The notes under the pieces: model-generated
The model's database searches: none
The model's input: the letters and a program-made list of their open reading frames with translations, nothing else
What the model was told of the DNA's origin: nothing
Translations under genes and position numbers: made by a program
Source of the DNA: Pseudomonas fluorescens
Lineage (GTDB): Bacteria > Pseudomonadota > Gammaproteobacteria > Pseudomonadales > Pseudomonadaceae
NCBI RefSeq assembly: GCF_002837185.1
Contig: NZ_KZ478002.1
Location: 1 to 64,000, forward strand
Direction of reading: 5' to 3'
DNA length: 64,000 nt
Part shown: piece by piece, positions 1 through 8,269 of the stretch
How positions within the stretch are numbered: position 1 is the first letter of the stretch
Layout: each line of letters opens with the position of its first letter

Positions 1-109
1 CGGCACCGTCGAGGCGGTCCATGTTGGCTTCGGTGGCGTGGCCGGCGTTGGCGCCTTTGACGACCGCTGCAACGCTGTCTTCGTTGTCGACTTCATCCCA
101 ACTCAGCAT
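1..109 (-). CDS. nrdB: Ribonucleotide reductase beta subunit, N-terminus (partial)
   Basis: The reverse strand reads MLSWDEVDNEDSVAAVVKG and continues off the left edge. MLSWDE followed by an acidic stretch is the usual start of Pseudomonas class Ia ribonucleotide reductase beta subunit, which carries the tyrosyl radical needed to make deoxyribonucleotides. Only 36 codons are visible, so none of the iron ligands can be checked. A good ribosome binding site (AGGAAGGAG) precedes the ATG. Two NrdR-type boxes about 120 bases upstream support the assignment. Family recognised from the N-terminus and the regulatory context only. Confidence 0.8.
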   Translation of the reverse strand, partial: MLSWDEVDNEDSVAAVVKGANAGHATEANMDRLDGA

Positions 110-229
110 TGAAATACTCCTTCCTGATCTGTTCTGACGGTGTGCGGAACCGTCCAAAAAAATATGCGGTTTGCAGGCTTCAGGCATTGAAATACTGCGC
201 ATAGTGTGGTCGGAAAATACCGATACTGC

Positions 230-277
230 ACACTATGTAGTGGTCTGTTCTGTTTGTGGGCACACTATATGGTGTGT
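230..277. promoter_or_regulatory. Pair of NrdR boxes upstream of nrdB
   Basis: Two imperfect palindromes, ACACTATGTAGTGGT (230-244) and ACACTATATGGTGTGT (262-277), match the NrdR box pattern ACACWATATWTWGTGT. Their starts are 32 bases apart, about three helical turns, which is the spacing known for paired NrdR boxes. NrdR is the ATP/dATP-sensing repressor of ribonucleotide reductase operons, so this is likely the nrd operator. The gene-free stretch 110-412 otherwise holds the nrdB leader and the promoter region of the divergent sigma factor gene. Confidence 0.8.
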
Positions 278-363
278 AACAGGGTAGGTCAACGCGCAAG
301 AAGATCGTCTGGATGTTTAAATATCGCGTTGAAAATATCGTGGTATAGCGCCTCAACATTAAA

Positions 364-382
364 TAGAATGAATCTCATTTGA
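364..382. promoter_or_regulatory. Candidate Fur box before the sigma factor gene
   Basis: The core AATGA-ATC-TCATT (367-379) is a palindrome agreeing with the Fur core AATGATAATCATT except in its centre. It lies about 35 bases before a FecI-type sigma gene, a class normally repressed by iron-loaded Fur. Inferred from pattern and context. Confidence 0.55.
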
Positions 383-412
383 GACTCAGTCGCGCCGCGC
401 AGGTCGCTTGCC

Positions 413-931
413 ATGAATGATGCTGTTGTACCGACCCACGCCCCCGAACTGACCGTGTCGAGCCTGTACCGCGACCATCACAGCTGGCTGGAAAGCTGGC
501 TGCGCAGGCGTTTGGGCAATGCCTGGGATGCCGCGGACCTGAGCCAGGATACGTTCCTGCGCGTGCTCGCCAGCGCGCAGCCAATCGGGCAGATGCAGGA
601 GCCGAGGGCGTATCTGGTGACGGTCGGCAAGCGCTTGCTGGTCAATTTCCATCAGCGACGCAGCCTCGAACAGGCTTATCTGAATGCCTTGGCAAGCCTG
701 CCGCAGGCCTGTGTGCCTTCACCAGAGCAACGCTGGTTGTTGCTGGAAACCTTGCACGCCCTGGACGACCTGCTTGAGGGGCTACCGATGCAGGTGCGCC
801 GCGCTTTTCTGTGGAGCCAGCTGGAAGGCCTGGGCTATCGGGAGATCGCCGCACGCCTCAACGTGTGCGAACGCACGGTAAAGCGCTACATGGCCCAGGC
901 CTACGAACACTGCTTGCTGGTGAACCTGTGA
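413..931 (+). CDS. ECF sigma factor, FecI type
   Basis: A 172-residue extracytoplasmic-function sigma factor. Region 2 is seen at about residues 15-85 (AADLSQDTFLRVL), region 4 with its helix-turn-helix at about 120-160 (GLGYREIAARLNVCERTVKRY). FecI-type sigmas direct transcription of a siderophore or haem receptor operon when a receptor and a FecR-type regulator signal. The stop overlaps the GTG start of the FecR gene by four bases (GTGA), so the two are translationally coupled. A Fur-like box lies upstream. No TonB-dependent receptor gene follows, which is unusual for this class. Confidence 0.9.
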   Translation: MNDAVVPTHAPELTVSSLYRDHHSWLESWLRRRLGNAWDAADLSQDTFLRVLASAQPIGQMQEPRAYLVTVGKRLLVNFHQRRSLEQAYLNALASLPQACVPSPEQRWLLLETLHALDDLLEGLPMQVRRAFLWSQLEGLGYREIAARLNVCERTVKRYMAQAYEHCLLVNL

Positions 932-1836
932 ACCGCGACGTTGCCCGCGCCGCCGCCCAATGGCTGGCGCTGCTGGAGTCAGGCGCAGCCACCGAGCGCG
1001 ATCACGCCGCGTTGCAGCGCTGGCGCGACAGCCATCCCCAGCATGAACAGACCTGGCAAAGCGCACAGGCCCTGCGCCAGCGTTTCAGCGACTTGCCCCA
1101 GGCCCTGGCGATGGCCAGCCTCGATCGCCCGCAACCCGGACGGCGTGCTGTGCTCAAGCGCGCGCTGGGGGTTGCGGCTGTGTTGCCGACGGCCTGGCTG
1201 CTCAGCCGGCAATTGCCCATCCAGACCTGGCGCGCCGATCTGCACACGGCCACGGGAGAGCGCAAGCGCATGGCATTGGCTGACGGCGCCAGCATGCAAC
1301 TCAATACCGCGACGGCGGTGGACGTCGACCCGGCGCAGCGGCGGATCACCCTGGTCGAGGGTGAGTTGGCGTTGAATGTACCTGCAGCGGCGGCGATAAG
1401 CGTACAGACGCGTTACGGCGAGCTGACAGTCAGCCAGGCTGAGGTATGTGTCCGGCAACTGGACACCGGCTGCCTGGTGTCGGTGCTCAAGGGGTCCGTC
1501 CGGGTACGCGGTCTGGATGGGCGAACGGCAACCTTGCAAGGAGGGCAGCAAGCGCCGTTGAAAAACAACGGGCTCGGCGCCTGGGTGGCGTTCGATGCGC
1601 TGCAACTGGGCTGGCGCGACGGTGTACTGACCGCGCAGAACCAGGCGCTGGGGGATTTCCTGCGGGAATTGACGCGTTATCGGCCGGGCGTGCTGCGCTG
1701 GGATCCTCGCCTGGAAACGCTGCGGGTCACCGGCAGTTTTCGTCTGGACGACACCGATCGCATCCTCGACTTGCTGGCTTCCAGCCTGGGGTTGCGCGTT
1801 CAGGCGCGGACCCGGTATTGGGTCACACTCTCTTGA
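928..1836 (+). CDS. FecR-type anti-sigma / sigma regulator
   Basis: The GTG at 928 overlaps the sigma stop codon and gives a 302-residue protein. Upstream in-frame starts would run through the sigma gene and are rejected. The N-terminal cytoplasmic domain (about 8-50, DUF4880 type) binds the sigma factor. A membrane segment follows near 70-90 (LGVAAVLPTAWLLS). The periplasmic FecR domain is at about 100-200 and a C-terminal STN-like part (DDTDRILDLLASSLGLRV) ends the protein. In the family it transmits the receptor signal to the sigma factor. The partner receptor is not adjacent. Confidence 0.9.
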   Translation: MNRDVARAAAQWLALLESGAATERDHAALQRWRDSHPQHEQTWQSAQALRQRFSDLPQALAMASLDRPQPGRRAVLKRALGVAAVLPTAWLLSRQLPIQTWRADLHTATGERKRMALADGASMQLNTATAVDVDPAQRRITLVEGELALNVPAAAAISVQTRYGELTVSQAEVCVRQLDTGCLVSVLKGSVRVRGLDGRTATLQGGQQAPLKNNGLGAWVAFDALQLGWRDGVLTAQNQALGDFLRELTRYRPGVLRWDPRLETLRVTGSFRLDDTDRILDLLASSLGLRVQARTRYWVTLS

Positions 1837-1997
1837 AACGCTGACGTCGTAACTGCTGTTGACTGAACACTGCTGCTCATATATCCGTATCGAATAAATA
1901 AAGAGTTATATATTCCTTTTATTGTTCTTCTCGATGGCGCATTTTGAGGGCCTGCGCATTCGTGCGGATTGACCCAACAGCCAAAAGGAAAGCCGAC

Positions 1998-2213
1998 ATG
2001 ACCATCAAAGCGATCAACGTGCGCAACCAGTTCAAGGGCACCATCAAGGAAATTCTGCTGGGTGAAGTGGTGTCGGAAATCGACGTGCAGACCGCGTCCG
2101 GCATCGTCACGTCGGTCATCACCACCCGTTCGGTGCGTGACCTGGAATTGAAAGTGGGCAGTGAAGTGATTGCCTTCGTGAAATCCACCGAAGTGTCCAT
2201 CGCCAAGCTTTAA
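1998..2213 (+). CDS. Mop-type molybdate-binding (TOBE) protein
   Basis: A 71-residue protein beginning MTIKAINVRNQFKGTIKEI and ending in a second half with EVIAFVKSTEVSIAKL. This is the pattern of a single TOBE/Mop domain, as in small molybdenum-pterin binding proteins that store or buffer molybdate as ring-shaped multimers. The ATG at 1998 has AAGGAA nine bases upstream and gives exactly one Mop domain, so it is preferred over the longer in-frame start at 1944. It stands alone, with no mod transport genes nearby. Confidence 0.85.
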   Translation: MTIKAINVRNQFKGTIKEILLGEVVSEIDVQTASGIVTSVITTRSVRDLELKVGSEVIAFVKSTEVSIAKL

Positions 2214-2233
2214 AAGGTGCTGGATGGGTACTG

Positions 2234-2923
2234 TCAGTCGACGCGATCAAACACTCTGGCGATATCTTCGCGACTCAGTACCCCTTTACCGGTTCCGTCC
2301 TGCAACTTGAATGTGCCATCGGCATTGATTGTGATGCCGGCGGAACCGGCCAGGGTCACTGCCGCGCCTGAGCGGCCGTTGAGCAGGTCGCGCAGCGGTT
2401 GCTCGCCGTGCAAGGTTTGTCCGATGGTCGTTGCCATGCCTTGCAGGGAGCTTGAGTTGGTTCCGCCCACCAGAATGACGTGGCTGTTCTTGTCCAACGA
2501 TGCCTGCAATGTTCGCATCAACCTTTGAGTCGTGCTGCTGCCAGGGTTCAGGCCCAGCTCCAGGTTGCTGCCGGTCAGGTGCATCAGGGTGCGTTCCTGG
2601 TAAGCAGACCCGTTCCACCCGGTAAGCACCGCCAAAGCAGAGCAGTCTGACAGACCACGGGTCGTGAGCGCGTCCCGGCCTTTATGCAGGGTCACTGACT
2701 GGCCCATTTCAACCTGCACCGTCTGGGTGCCTGCGCGTGCGTCGGGCGGGTTCGCCAGTGGGTGTTTCAACCCCGCCAAGCGCATGGGCCGCTGCGAGGC
2801 GTGGGTGTCAGCGGCGTGTAAGGCCGAGGCGGCTGATGCTGCAGGCTCGCGCAATACCGGGTTCGGCTTGAATGATTCCATGATTGGCACAGGGCCGATA
2901 GCGGGAGGGCGTGTCGATAGCAT
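2234..2923 (-). CDS. Hypothetical protein with CNF/CheD-like LSxC motif
   Basis: A protein of about 229 residues with a low-complexity, Ala/Pro-rich first third and a compact rest. A LSDC motif (Cys at about residue 94), with a His about 21 residues later (RTLMHLTG), resembles the LSGC cysteine-histidine core shared by CNF1, BLF1 and CheD glutamine deamidases. Later segments (HVILVGGTNSSSL, TINADGTFKL) look like a beta-rich fold. The N-terminus could be a secretion signal of a type III kind, but this is inference. The start is unsure: TTG at 2932, ATG at 2923 or ATG at 2881. No partner genes adjoin it. Confidence 0.6.
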   Translation of the reverse strand: MLSTRPPAIGPVPIMESFKPNPVLREPAASAASALHAADTHASQRPMRLAGLKHPLANPPDARAGTQTVQVEMGQSVTLHKGRDALTTRGLSDCSALAVLTGWNGSAYQERTLMHLTGSNLELGLNPGSSTTQRLMRTLQASLDKNSHVILVGGTNSSSLQGMATTIGQTLHGEQPLRDLLNGRSGAAVTLAGSAGITINADGTFKLQDGTGKGVLSREDIARVFDRVD

Positions 2924-3004
2924 AGCGCGCAATGCTCCGAAGGTTTCAGACGCACAAGGGACTCCCCTGAGTGCTGAAAAAGCCTTTTACGGTTCCCGCC
3001 CCAT

Positions 3005-4150
3005 TCAGCGGTTTTTCAAACTGCGCTCCATACGCTGCAAGCCCTCTTCCAGCATGGTCCTCGGGCAGCCGAAGTTCAGGCGCACAAACTGCTGGCTGTC
3101 ATCGCCAAACTCGATCCCGGCACTCAACCCAACCTTGGCCTGTTCAAGGAAAAACTGTTGCGGGTCCTCCAGGCCCAGGGCGCTGCAATCGAGCCAGGCC
3201 AGGAAAGTGCCTTCTGGCGCATGCATCACCACGCCGGGCAGGCGGGTTTGCACGGCGTTGAGCAGATAGTCCCGGTTACCTTGCAGGTAGTGCACCAGTG
3301 CCTGGAGCCAGTCGCCGCATGCGCTGTAGGCGGCGCGGGTGGCTTCCAGGCCCAGGGGGCTGACGCTGTCGACCATGCCGCAACGAGCCTGGTTGAAACG
3401 CTCGCGCATCCCGGCATTCTGGACCACCGCGAAACAGGTCTTCAGGCCGGCCACGTTATAAGCCTTGCTGGCCGACATCAGCGTAATGGTGCGTTGCGCA
3501 ATTTCGGGGCTGAGGCTGGCGGTGGGAATATGGCGGCGGCCGTCAAAGCACAGCTCGGCGTGGATTTCATCGGAGATGATCAGCGCGCCGTTTTCCATGC
3601 ACGCCTGCGCGATCGCCAGCAGCTCCTGGCGGGGGAAGACCTTGCCGAGCGGGTTGTGCGGGTTGCTCAGCAACAGCGCGCCGGCACCGGTCAAGGCATC
3701 GCGCATGGCCGCCAGCGGCGTGCGGTATTGGCCGTCAATCAGCTCGAAAGGCACTTCGATACGTGGCAGGTTCCAGTGGCCGGGCGCCAGGCGAATCGGG
3801 CGATAGTTAGGGGTTTGCAGCACCACCGGCTGGCCCGGCTGCACGAACGCGTGCAGCGCCATATTGAACCCCGGCTCGACGCCGGGCAGGAACAACAGCT
3901 CATCCGGCTCAACACGCCAAGCGTACTTGGCCCACAGGTCGGCGATGATCGCCTCGCGCACATCCGGGCCGGCGACACTGTAGCCGAGCACCTGCCGGTC
4001 GAGGCGCGCATGCAGGGCCTCTAGCACGGCGGGCGGGGCGGCGATGTCCATGTCGGCGATCCACATCGGCAACACGTCTTGCGGGTAGCGGTTCCACTTG
4101 GTGCTGCCGGTGCCCAGGCGTGGGTGGATCGTGTCGAAATCAAAGCTCAT
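3005..4150 (-). CDS. patB: PatB/MalY-type C-S lyase (cystathionine beta-lyase)
   Basis: A 381-residue fold-type I pyridoxal phosphate enzyme. The family hallmarks are clear: MWIADMD near residue 30, SNPHNPLGK near 163-170, SDEIHAEL near 193-200, and the cofactor lysine in SASKAYN (Lys229). Members cleave carbon-sulfur bonds of cystathionine or cysteine conjugates to give pyruvate, ammonia and a thiol. Length is normal for PatB. The gene stands alone, divergent from ggt. Exact substrate cannot be read from the sequence. Confidence 0.88.
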   Translation of the reverse strand: MSFDFDTIHPRLGTGSTKWNRYPQDVLPMWIADMDIAAPPAVLEALHARLDRQVLGYSVAGPDVREAIIADLWAKYAWRVEPDELLFLPGVEPGFNMALHAFVQPGQPVVLQTPNYRPIRLAPGHWNLPRIEVPFELIDGQYRTPLAAMRDALTGAGALLLSNPHNPLGKVFPRQELLAIAQACMENGALIISDEIHAELCFDGRRHIPTASLSPEIAQRTITLMSASKAYNVAGLKTCFAVVQNAGMRERFNQARCGMVDSVSPLGLEATRAAYSACGDWLQALVHYLQGNRDYLLNAVQTRLPGVVMHAPEGTFLAWLDCSALGLEDPQQFFLEQAKVGLSAGIEFGDDSQQFVRLNFGCPRTMLEEGLQRMERSLKNR

Positions 4151-4340
4151 GGGGGGCTCGTATCAGGGGGCGGATAAAGAGTGGCGCTGATTCTAGCGCC
4201 ATTCGTTTCATAGGCCAGCGCTGAATATTGCGCAGCACCGTTCCATCACCGACAAGCTCTGTCATAAAAACGCCACTGCGCTGGGGATCGAATCAGGGAA
4301 GGGCTATTTTGGTGCATCTCAATCACTCGAGTAGTCACGG

Positions 4341-6065
4341 ATGAAATACCAAGCCTTCAACCGCACCTTGATTGCCACTGCCCTGGTGTTGACGGTCAGT
4401 GGCGTGCACGCCGCTTCCCAGGCCCCGGTGGCCGGGGAAAATGGCATGGTGGTCACCGCCCAGCATTTGGCAACGCAGGTGGGCGTGGATGTGCTCAAGG
4501 CCGGCGGCAATGCGGTGGATGCGGCCGTTGCGGTCGGTTACGCACTGGCAGTGGTGTACCCGGCGGCCGGCAACCTGGGCGGCGGCGGTTTCATGACCGT
4601 GCAACTGGCGGACGGGCGCAAGACGTTCCTCGATTTCCGCGAAAAAGCCCCGCTGGCGGCCACTGCCAATATGTACCTGGATAAAGACGGCAACGTCATC
4701 GAGGGCTTGAGCACCAAGGGTCACCTGGCCGTCGCGGTGCCCGGCACTGTTTCCGGCATGGAGTTGGCCCTGAACACATACGGCACCCTCAAGCGCGCCC
4801 AGGTCATCGCCCCGGCGATCAAGTTGGCAGAACGCGGCTTTGTCCTGGAGCAGGGCGATATCGACCTGTTGCACACCGCCACCGGTGAGTTTGAAAAAGA
4901 TCAGGACATGCGCGCAATCTTCCTGCACAACGGGCAACCGCTGGAGGTCGGCCAGACGCTGATACAGAAGGACCTGGCCAGGACCCTCAGGGAAGTGTCC
5001 GCCAAGGGCAGCGATGGCTTCTATAAAGGTTGGGTGGCCAAGGCCCTGGTGGATTCCAGCCAGGCCGGCAAGGGCCTGATCACCCAGGCGGACCTGGACA
5101 AGTACAAACCCCGCGAATTGGCGCCCATCGAATGCGATTACCGTGGCTATCATGTGGTTTCGGCGCCGCCGCCAAGCTCCGGTGGCGTGGTGATCTGCCA
5201 GATCATGAATATCCTCGAAGGCTACCCGATGGCGGACCTGGGCTATCACTCGGCCCAGGGCTTGCACTACCAGATCGAAGCAATGCGCCACGCGTATGTG
5301 GACCGCAACAGCTACCTCGGCGACCCGGATTTCGTGAAGAATCCGATAGCGCATCTGCTGGATAAAAACTACGCGGCGAAACTGCGCGACGCGATCGAGC
5401 CGCACAAAGCCGGGGATTCCCAGGCGATCAAGCCGGGGGTATCGCCCCATGAAGGCAATAACACCACCCACTATTCCATCGTCGACACCTGGGGCAACGC
5501 GGTTTCCGTCACCTACACCCTCAACGACTGGTTTGGCGCGGGCGTGATGGCAAGCAAGACCGGGGTGATCCTCAACGATGAAATGGACGACTTTACCGCC
5601 AAGGTCGGCGTGCCGAACATGTACGGGCTGGTCCAGGGTGAAGCCAATGCCATCGCGCCGGGCAAGACGCCGTTGTCGTCGATGAGCCCGACCATCGTGA
5701 CCAGGGATGGCAAGGTGGTCATGGTGGCAGGCACGCCGGGCGGCAGCCGCATTATCACCGCGACCTTGCTGACCCTCCTGAATGTCATCGACTACAAGAT
5801 GAACATCCAGGAGGCCGTGGACGCGCCGCGCTTCCACCAGCAGTGGATGCCGCAAGCCACCAACCTTGAAACCTTTGCGGTCAGCCCGGATACCCGCAAG
5901 ATCCTCGAAAGCTGGGGCCATACGTTCGCCGGTCCCCAGGATGCCAACCACGTGGCGGCCATCCTGGTGGGCGCTCCGGCCCTGGATGCCAAGCCGGTGG
6001 GCAACAACCGCTTCTATGGCGCGAATGACCCGCGTCGCAATACCGGGCTGTCGTTGGGGTACTGA
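4341..6065 (+). CDS. ggt: Gamma-glutamyltranspeptidase precursor
   Basis: A 574-residue periplasmic enzyme that cleaves and transfers the gamma-glutamyl group of glutathione. A signal peptide is present at about residues 1-25 (FNRTLIATALVLTVSGVHAA). The precursor self-cleaves before the catalytic threonine; NNTTHYSIVD puts this at about Thr375. GNLGGGGFMTVQL and the late GTPGGSRI match conserved family segments, and the length fits the usual 570-580. Its position between patB and an exonuclease gene suggests no operon, although Ggt and PatB both act on sulfur compounds derived from glutathione conjugates. Confidence 0.95.
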   Translation: MKYQAFNRTLIATALVLTVSGVHAASQAPVAGENGMVVTAQHLATQVGVDVLKAGGNAVDAAVAVGYALAVVYPAAGNLGGGGFMTVQLADGRKTFLDFREKAPLAATANMYLDKDGNVIEGLSTKGHLAVAVPGTVSGMELALNTYGTLKRAQVIAPAIKLAERGFVLEQGDIDLLHTATGEFEKDQDMRAIFLHNGQPLEVGQTLIQKDLARTLREVSAKGSDGFYKGWVAKALVDSSQAGKGLITQADLDKYKPRELAPIECDYRGYHVVSAPPPSSGGVVICQIMNILEGYPMADLGYHSAQGLHYQIEAMRHAYVDRNSYLGDPDFVKNPIAHLLDKNYAAKLRDAIEPHKAGDSQAIKPGVSPHEGNNTTHYSIVDTWGNAVSVTYTLNDWFGAGVMASKTGVILNDEMDDFTAKVGVPNMYGLVQGEANAIAPGKTPLSSMSPTIVTRDGKVVMVAGTPGGSRIITATLLTLLNVIDYKMNIQEAVDAPRFHQQWMPQATNLETFAVSPDTRKILESWGHTFAGPQDANHVAAILVGAPALDAKPVGNNRFYGANDPRRNTGLSLGY

Positions 6066-6140
6066 CACCGACCCGTTCGCGCATGGAACATCTGCGGCCT
6101 TTCCGGGCTCTACCCCAAGAGCCCCGAAAGGACCCCAGCC

Positions 6141-6935
6141 ATGAAAGCGCTGAAAATCGCCACCTTCAACATCAACGGCATTCGTGCCCGGCTGCCGAAC
6201 CTTCTGCACTGGCTGGCGCGCGAGCAGCCGGACATCGTTTGCCTGCAGGAACTCAAGGCGCCGGAGAGGCTGTTTCCCTATGCCGATTTCGAGGCGGCCG
6301 GCTACGGCGCGATCTGCCTGGGCCAGGCCTCGTGGAACGGGGTGGCGATTCTGGCCAGGGACGCGCAACCGCTGGAAAGCCGGCGCGGTCTGCCCGGCGA
6401 CGACAGCGACGAGCAAAGCCGCTATATCGAAGCGGCCGTGCATGGCGTGTTGGTCGGTTGCCTGTATCTGCCTAACGGCAACCCGCAACCCGGGCCAAAA
6501 TTCGATTACAAACTGGCCTGGTTCGAACGCCTGATCGACTATGCCCAGGCGTTGCAAGCCAGTGATCATCCGGTGCTGCTGGCCGGGGATTTCAATGTGG
6601 TGCCCACCGACCTGGACATCTATAACCCGCGCTCCTGGCTCAAGGACGCGTTGTTGCAACCCGAGAGCCGGGCCTGCTATCAGCGCCTGCTGGAACAGGG
6701 TTGGACCGACGCGGTGCGGCATTTGTACCCTGAAGAGCGGGTGTATACGTTCTGGGATTATTTCCGCCAGCACTGGCAGAAGAATTCAGGGCTGCGCATC
6801 GACCATCTGTTGCTCAACCCCGCGCTCAAGCCCTATCTGAAGAATGCCGGCGTCGATGCCTGGGTGCGCAACGAGGCGCATGCCAGCGACCATGCACCCA
6901 CCTGGATTGAGCTCGGCACGCGCAAGAAGCGTTAA
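6141..6935 (+). CDS. xthA: Exodeoxyribonuclease III family AP endonuclease
   Basis: A 264-residue endonuclease/exonuclease/phosphatase-fold protein. Visible motifs are ATFNINGIRAR at the start, VCLQELKAPE (metal-binding Glu), LAGDFNVVPTDLD (catalytic Asp/Asn) and the C-terminal LRIDHLLLNP and ASDHAPTW (catalytic His). It removes damaged 3' ends and cuts at abasic sites in base excision repair. Length is typical. It converges on the kinase gene, the two stop codons overlapping at 6932-6935 (TTAA). Confidence 0.93.
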   Translation: MKALKIATFNINGIRARLPNLLHWLAREQPDIVCLQELKAPERLFPYADFEAAGYGAICLGQASWNGVAILARDAQPLESRRGLPGDDSDEQSRYIEAAVHGVLVGCLYLPNGNPQPGPKFDYKLAWFERLIDYAQALQASDHPVLLAGDFNVVPTDLDIYNPRSWLKDALLQPESRACYQRLLEQGWTDAVRHLYPEERVYTFWDYFRQHWQKNSGLRIDHLLLNPALKPYLKNAGVDAWVRNEAHASDHAPTWIELGTRKKR

Positions 6936-7468
6936 TCGGTCGTTGCAGACGCGAGCAGGCGCTCGACGGCGGCAAACGCCGCCTCCCGGCGCGCGTGCCA
7001 ATCACCCCTGATCACCGCCACCGGCTGGTGCTGCGCGTGCATCCAGTCCAGGCTGGCCTGGAAGAACGCCCGGCGGTCTGCCAGTTGCGGTTGGCAGCGC
7101 TGGCCGTCGGCGCTCCATTCCACGTCTTCCGGGGACAGCAGCAGATGCAGGTCGTAGTGACGGGCCAGCAGTTCGCTGTCGAGCCAGCCTGGGTAATCGC
7201 CAAACAGCGTCTGGCTCCAGAGCCGGTTGGTCAGCAGGTGGGTGTCGAGGATCAGCAGCGCCGGGCACTTGGCGCGCGCCGCATCCTCCCAGGCCAACTG
7301 GCCTCGGGCGATCGCCGGGATATCCGCCAGGCAGGTATCGCGTTGATGTGCGTCGATGAAAGTGCGCACGTATTCCCCCACCATGAGCCCGCCGAAGTGC
7401 GCATGAAGCTGCGCCGCCAGCCAGCTTTTACCGCTCGATTCCGGGCCTGCCAGCACCACCACCTTCAT
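6932..7468 (-). CDS. NadR-like ATPase, probable nicotinamide riboside kinase
   Basis: A 178-residue P-loop protein with Walker A GPESSGKS at residues 8-15 and GEYVRTFID, as in the ribosylnicotinamide kinase domain of NadR (AAA_28 type). LLILDTHLLTN is the probable Walker B region. It would phosphorylate nicotinamide riboside to NMN. Its start overlaps the pnuC stop by four bases (ATGA), which couples kinase and transporter in one salvage operon. No adenylyltransferase or DNA-binding domain of full-length NadR is present. Confidence 0.82.
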   Translation of the reverse strand: MKVVVLAGPESSGKSWLAAQLHAHFGGLMVGEYVRTFIDAHQRDTCLADIPAIARGQLAWEDAARAKCPALLILDTHLLTNRLWSQTLFGDYPGWLDSELLARHYDLHLLLSPEDVEWSADGQRCQPQLADRRAFFQASLDWMHAQHQPVAVIRGDWHARREAAFAAVERLLASATTD

Positions 7469-8028
7469 GCGTGCAACGCCGGGTCAGTGCGCCATTCACG
7501 CCAGCCTTGCACGGCAATCATGGTAAACAGCGCATACAGCGCGGCGGTGAGGTAGAGGCCTTTGTAGAGGAACAGCCCGACGAAAATCACATCCACCGCG
7601 ATCCACAATGGCCAGCACTGCACGCGCTTTTGTGCCATCCACAGCTGCGCCACCAGGCTGAAGCCGGTGAGGGCCGCGTCGAGCCAGGGCTGGGCGGCGT
7701 CGGTCCAGTGAGCCATGGCGGCGCCGAGCAGCAGGCTGCCGACAGCGCCCACCAACAGGCTGACCATGACCGCAGGCATTCCCAGGCGGCTAACCTGGCG
7801 TCCCTGCCTGACCGCGCCGGCGCGGGTCCATTGCCACCAGCCATAGAGTTGCAAGGCGGCATACACCACTTGCAGCAACATGTCGGAGTAGAGTTTTACG
7901 TCGTAGAACACCCAGGTGTAGAGCAATACCATCACCAGGCCGATGGGCCAGCACCATGGGTTCTGCTTGACCGTCAGCCATACGGCAATCACCCCCAGTG
8001 CGGCGGCGAACAGTTCAAGCCCGGACAT
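7465..8028 (-). CDS. pnuC: PnuC-type nicotinamide riboside transporter
   Basis: A 187-residue membrane protein of about seven hydrophobic segments. QNPWCWPIG and LQLYGWWQW, an aromatic-rich core, are typical of PnuC facilitators. The ATG at 8028 is preferred over the upstream in-frame one at 8082, because AAGGAA lies just before it and the protein then begins in the first membrane helix (GLELFAAALGVIAVWL). PnuC lets nicotinamide riboside enter and depends on kinase trapping, which the coupled downstream gene supplies. Confidence 0.88.
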   Translation of the reverse strand: MSGLELFAAALGVIAVWLTVKQNPWCWPIGLVMVLLYTWVFYDVKLYSDMLLQVVYAALQLYGWWQWTRAGAVRQGRQVSRLGMPAVMVSLLVGAVGSLLLGAAMAHWTDAAQPWLDAALTGFSLVAQLWMAQKRVQCWPLWIAVDVIFVGLFLYKGLYLTAALYALFTMIAVQGWREWRTDPALHA

Positions 8029-8105
8029 GGCGGTTCCTTGGGGGAGTGGGAGAGGGCGGTGATTGTACCCAGAGGTGGCCAATCCTCAAAACACAGGCGG
8101 GCAAA

Positions 8106-8256
8106 TGTGGGACGGGGCTTGCCCTGGCTTTTTGCAGGAGCGAGCTTGCTCGCGAAAAACTCACAGGCATCGCGTTCATTCAGGAAGCACGCGTTATCGT
8201 TGACGTTTTTCGCGAGCAAGCTCGCTCCTACAGGTTAGGGCTTGCCCCGTCCCACA
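8106..8256. repeat. Nested REP doublet (REPIN)
   Basis: Two inverted copies of the REP core GGAGCGAGCTTGCTCGCGAA (about 8136-8159 and 8206-8230) flank about 45 bases. Outside them lies a second inverted pair, GGGACGGGGCTTGCCC on the left and its near complement GGGCTTGCCCCGTCCC on the right. The whole block is therefore a palindrome within a palindrome. Such doublets are non-autonomous elements spread by RAYT transposases in fluorescent pseudomonads. It fills the gap between pnuC and the chemoreceptor gene. Confidence 0.88.
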
Positions 8257-8269
8257 ATTTAACTCAGGG

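Noticed and set aside
4335..6773. 812-codon open frame on the reverse strand over ggt and the exonuclease gene
   Set aside because: It lies antisense to two clear enzyme genes, has no domain and no start signal; such frames are common in GC-rich DNA.
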